Origin: a virus
Virus record (IMG/VR): IMGVR_UViG_3300046387_000300
Span: 1 to 39,417 of that record
Direction: 5' to 3' (one strand)
Length of the DNA stretch: 39,417 nucleotides
Shown here: piece after piece, positions 36,972 through 39,417 of the stretch
Position numbering within the stretch: position 1 is the first letter of the stretch
Layout: every line of letters starts with the position of its first letter
The notes under the pieces: model-generated
Databases searched by the model: none
What the model was told of the DNA's origin: nothing
The model's input: only the letters and a program-made list of their open reading frames with translations
Program-made: the position numbers and the translations under genes

Positions 36972-38559
36972 AAAATCCTGTACTTACGAAGATCGGCATT
37001 GGGAACTGATCTTCTGTCATTCTTTCCGTCATTTTATCGTATATTTTAGGATCCCAGTCAGATAATACATTGGCCATGCGTACAATTAATAATGTTGCAG
37101 CCACTAAATCGTCGTGTTCACCTGTTTTTGCACCGTACCCAACACCATGTGCTACGAATGTTTTTAGCTCTGATATGAGCGGTTTACTGTGTATTTTCAT
37201 CTTATTCTTTTCTAATAAGTTTTTAAATCCGCTACATGCAGTAATCTTTGTTTTGTGTGTTGTGTTAAATCCTTTTCTATAACGTCTAACATGTCCTTTT
37301 CTCATAGGCTCACTTAAGAATAATCCGTTAAAGTTTTCTTCACCTATATCTGCAATAACAACTAATGCTGCTTCACCGATTGTATTATTCTCTACACTAT
37401 AATATATTGTAGGACTTGCATTTCCGCCTGCTTCGCATTCTGTTTGGATGTACTGTAAAATTTCTCTTAGTGTTCTTATTTGCTGTTGTATTGGAGTTAA
37501 GTTATGTCTCCATTCTCCTACTTGTTCCATGCTAGGCATTTCAAATATTTGAATAGCACCATAGTCGCCGCCTGTACCTAAACTTGGATCCATACTTACT
37601 AGATATGTTGCTTTAGGATTAATTTTCTTATACCAGCGTGTTTGACCAGTATTCATGATAGGCTCTGATCCTTCTAGTTCTGCTAACTTAACACTATTAA
37701 TAAGTGTTTCATCAAAGATTAAGAATTCACAATCAAACTCACGTCTAAAACGTTCGTCACCGATCTTTGCTTTTTCTTCTGCTGCCCAGGCCTCATCTCT
37801 ATCTGGATGATCAACCCATGGAGCAAAATAAGGATAGAATCCGTTAGTGCCTACACCCAAATCGTTACCGTGATCGTCAAACTTTTTATTTGCTTCTGTC
37901 CAAATCATAGCAAACTGATCTTCATCTGAGTTTGGTGTACTTGTAACAATAGCTTTACCACCTGTTGACAGTGTAGGAGAAAGTGCAGTCCAAAACTCTT
38001 TGGCTTTTTCCGGAGGTTGCACAAATGCAAACTCATCACAGTATATTAATGAAAGTGATTTACCACGTCCAGTATCTTCTGTTGTAGTAGTTGCTTGTAT
38101 TCTACTACCGTTATCAAATTCAATTGTGTTTCTGTTATATGTATAGATACCAGCACGAACAAAGTCAGGTAGTGTTTCATATCCATATCTAAATCTATTC
38201 ATAATGTCTTGTGCACCAGTATATTTGTGTGCAGCAATTAGTACCTGCGATTCAGGTGTAAACATTGTATACCATAATAGATATCCAGCAGCACAGGTCG
38301 TCTTACCCATCTGTCTAGGTAACATAGCAACACAATATCTATTTTCTGCATATGCTTGAATTAGTTCTCGTTGAAATCCATAAGGCTCAAACTTCATTGA
38401 TCCTTTTACAGGGTGTTGAATGGTTAGAAAGTTTTCACAAAAGTATAATGGACCCGTGATGGGATCCATACAAGCCTCTAAGTGCTTGACTTCTTCTAAT
38501 GTAAATTTATTTTTGCTGTGGGCCTTCTTTATCTGAACGCCATCTAAACTCTTTGCCAT
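36970..38559 (-). CDS. gp17: Terminase large subunit (T4 gp17)
   Basis: The protein has 529 residues (T4 gp17 has 610). ATPase part: PRQMGKTT at 81-88 as Walker A, LIYCDEF at 171-177 as Walker B plus catalytic glutamate, and TSTP near 207 as the coupling motif. Nuclease part: D324 in VSMDPSLGTGG, E390 in YYSVENNTIG and D483/D484 in GEHDDLVAAT form the metal site. It pumps the genome into the prohead and cuts the concatemer. A TTCG terminator and a late promoter just upstream give the gene its own transcription unit, with TAAATA five bases from its ATG. Confidence 0.95.
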   Translation of the reverse strand: MAKSLDGVQIKKAHSKNKFTLEEVKHLEACMDPITGPLYFCENFLTIQHPVKGSMKFEPYGFQRELIQAYAENRYCVAMLPRQMGKTTCAAGYLLWYTMFTPESQVLIAAHKYTGAQDIMNRFRYGYETLPDFVRAGIYTYNRNTIEFDNGSRIQATTTTEDTGRGKSLSLIYCDEFAFVQPPEKAKEFWTALSPTLSTGGKAIVTSTPNSDEDQFAMIWTEANKKFDDHGNDLGVGTNGFYPYFAPWVDHPDRDEAWAAEEKAKIGDERFRREFDCEFLIFDETLINSVKLAELEGSEPIMNTGQTRWYKKINPKATYLVSMDPSLGTGGDYGAIQIFEMPSMEQVGEWRHNLTPIQQQIRTLREILQYIQTECEAGGNASPTIYYSVENNTIGEAALVVIADIGEENFNGLFLSEPMRKGHVRRYRKGFNTTHKTKITACSGFKNLLEKNKMKIHSKPLISELKTFVAHGVGYGAKTGEHDDLVAATLLIVRMANVLSDWDPKIYDKMTERMTEDQFPMPIFVSTGF

Positions 38560-38564
38560 ACTAG

Positions 38565-38572
38565 TATTTACT
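38565..38572 (-). promoter_or_regulatory. Late-type promoter for gp17, leaderless spacing
   Basis: Minus-strand AGTAAATA, five bases before the gp17 ATG at 38559, and one base after the terminator's T run. Confidence 0.7.
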
Positions 38573-38573
38573 C

Positions 38574-38600
38574 AAAAAAATAGCACCCGAAGGTGCTATT
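38574..38600 (-). terminator. Rho-independent terminator with TTCG loop
   Basis: On the minus strand AATAGCACC-TTCG-GGTGCTATT (38600-38579) with a T run continuing from the stem. It lies 20 bases after the stop of the 144-residue gene and abuts the gp17 promoter, so upstream transcripts end before gp17. Confidence 0.93.
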
Positions 38601-38619
38601 GAATCTTATAATAGCAGTA

Positions 38620-39054
38620 TTATGCTAATTCTAGCGTAGTTTTTACTGTACAAGTAACACCAGTAAAGTCAATTTGTGCTGGTGTAGCACCTGATAAGTC
38701 AGTTAGTGCAATAATTTCATCTTCAATTTGCTCAACAAGTGTCTCAGCACCTGCGCCATCATAGTCTAATGAATCATTTGATTGCTCAACTACAAGTGCA
38801 AACTTTTGGTTTGTACCATATAGTGCGCCACGAATAACAACAGTACAATATTTTTCAACAATACGCATAATGCTTTCAATTGCTAGTCCGCTTCCTGTTT
38901 GAGCGTTTACTGCTGCACCACATGCAATTTCAAATACTGTTAAGTTTTTGTTGCCGTTGTAATGTATAGCTGTCATATCAGCATATGGTTTTCTGTTTTC
39001 AGCAACCTTTACTGCACTGCCGCCGCCGATTGTTGCTTGTGTTAAATCTGCCAT
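38620..39054 (-). CDS. Probable virion-module protein
   Basis: The protein has 144 residues. MADLTQATIGGGSAVKVAENRKPYADM and EIACGAAVNAQTGSGLAIESIMRIV suggest a compact alpha/beta fold. The end (LSGATPAQIDFTGVTCTVKTTLELA) is beta-rich, as in head-associated or neck proteins. It has no known motif. It is not similar to T4 gp16 in sequence as far as I can see, despite lying next to gp17. Its start overlaps the upstream acidic gene stop as TAATG. Confidence 0.7.
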   Translation of the reverse strand: MADLTQATIGGGSAVKVAENRKPYADMTAIHYNGNKNLTVFEIACGAAVNAQTGSGLAIESIMRIVEKYCTVVIRGALYGTNQKFALVVEQSNDSLDYDGAGAETLVEQIEDEIIALTDLSGATPAQIDFTGVTCTVKTTLELA

Positions 39055-39417
39055 TACTTCTCTCCCTTAGCTTCTGCTAAACGTTGTGCAAGTTCAGCTT
39101 TAATTTGAGCTCTTAGGTCATCACCTTCTTTTACTTTTTTCATAGGATTGTCACCATCTGCTACTTTAGGATGTGTATCCTTAGGACGGTTCATTCCACC
39201 TGCTAATTTGTTTTGCATGTAGTCAATGTCTCTGTGATCTTCATCAGGCTCATTAGCATATGCTTCTTCTTTATCTTTTTTCTCTGCGTCGTGGTCGTCC
39301 ATGTCGTGGTCGCCATCGTCGTCTTTGTCTAAACCTTTGATCATATCGTGATCTGCATCATGGTCATCTTTGTCCATGTCCATATCACCACCTGGCTTAT
39401 TATCGTTATCGCTATCA
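39054..39417 (-). CDS. Aspartate/histidine-rich virion-module protein (5' truncated)
   Basis: The frame stays open through the right edge, so the gene begins outside the window; an internal ATG at 39383 is not needed. The visible part is dominated by repeats of Asp, His and Lys (DKDDHDADHDMIKGLDKDD, then DHDMDDHDAEKKDKEE) and ends with a helix LRAQIKAELAQRLAEAKGEK. The composition resembles acidic prohead core or scaffold-type proteins of T4-like phages. That is an inference from composition and position before gp17. Confidence 0.6.
   Translation of the reverse strand, partial: DSDNDNKPGGDMDMDKDDHDADHDMIKGLDKDDDGDHDMDDHDAEKKDKEEAYANEPDEDHRDIDYMQNKLAGGMNRPKDTHPKVADGDNPMKKVKEGDDLRAQIKAELAQRLAEAKGEK

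Noticed and set aside
1-39417. CRISPR arrays, insertion sequences, integrase or attachment sites
   Set aside because: No direct-repeat/spacer pattern, transposase or recombinase motif, or terminal inverted repeat was seen.

Overview
The window reads as part of the genome of a T4-like tailed phage (contractile-tail myovirus lineage) of marine, AT-rich type. The evidence is the core T4 set: large terminase gp17, single-stranded DNA binding protein gp32, recombinase UvsX, its mediator UvsY, helicase UvsW, replicative helicase gp41 and primase gp61. Interspersed are auxiliary genes typical of ocean T4-like phages: 2OG-Fe(II) oxygenase, cupins, NodU-type carbamoyltransferase, FkbM methyltransferases and nucleotide-sugar enzymes. 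No photosynthesis genes are seen, so a heterotroph host (for example SAR11-like) is as plausible as a cyanobacterium. Host assignment is inference.

Layout. (1) 1-1.8 kb: small plus-strand genes (a partial gene, a two-helix membrane protein, a lipoprotein, an acidic protein and two more small proteins), closed by stacked TTCG-type hairpins where opposing transcription meets. (2) 1.8-4.5 kb: minus-strand membrane proteins, a GNAT-like protein and a nucleotidyltransferase, interrupted by a plus-strand unit with a consensus sigma70 promoter, a tRNA-Arg(GCG) and a 45-residue basic peptide. (3) 4.4-13.9 kb: gp41, carbamoyltransferase, gp61, a baseplate/fibre-like protein, oxygenase, cupin, a very short DnaE-like protein, and many tiny membrane or lipoprotein genes linked by ATGA/TAATG overlaps. 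(4) 14.0-19.3 kb: first sugar-modification cluster (three methyltransferases, a nucleotide-sugar dehydrogenase lacking its last domain, an epimerase, a glycosyltransferase, a cupin). (5) 19.4-23.3 kb: UvsW and associated genes. (6) 23.3-31.2 kb: second sugar cluster with five related glycosyltransferase-like proteins, two DxD glycosyltransferases, an FkbM methyltransferase and a cytidylyltransferase-cupin fusion. (7) 31.2-34.5 kb: UvsY, a small acidic protein, UvsX, gp32 and a HeH/SAP-like protein. (8) 34.6-39.4 kb: a large acidic structural-type protein, gp17 and two further virion-module proteins, the last running off the right edge.

The most striking regulatory pattern is promoter placement. 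T4-late-type TAAATA elements sit exactly five bases before seven start codons, and three sigma70-like -10 boxes sit exactly six bases before start codons. Both spacings put the predicted transcription start on the A of ATG, suggesting that this phage makes leaderless mRNAs from both promoter classes, while most other genes are tightly coupled within long operons. Two textbook TTCG terminators (34.27 and 38.58 kb) isolate the gp32 and gp17 units. The two sugar clusters together could build or modify a surface glycan or decorate virion glycans; the substrate cannot be read from the sequence.
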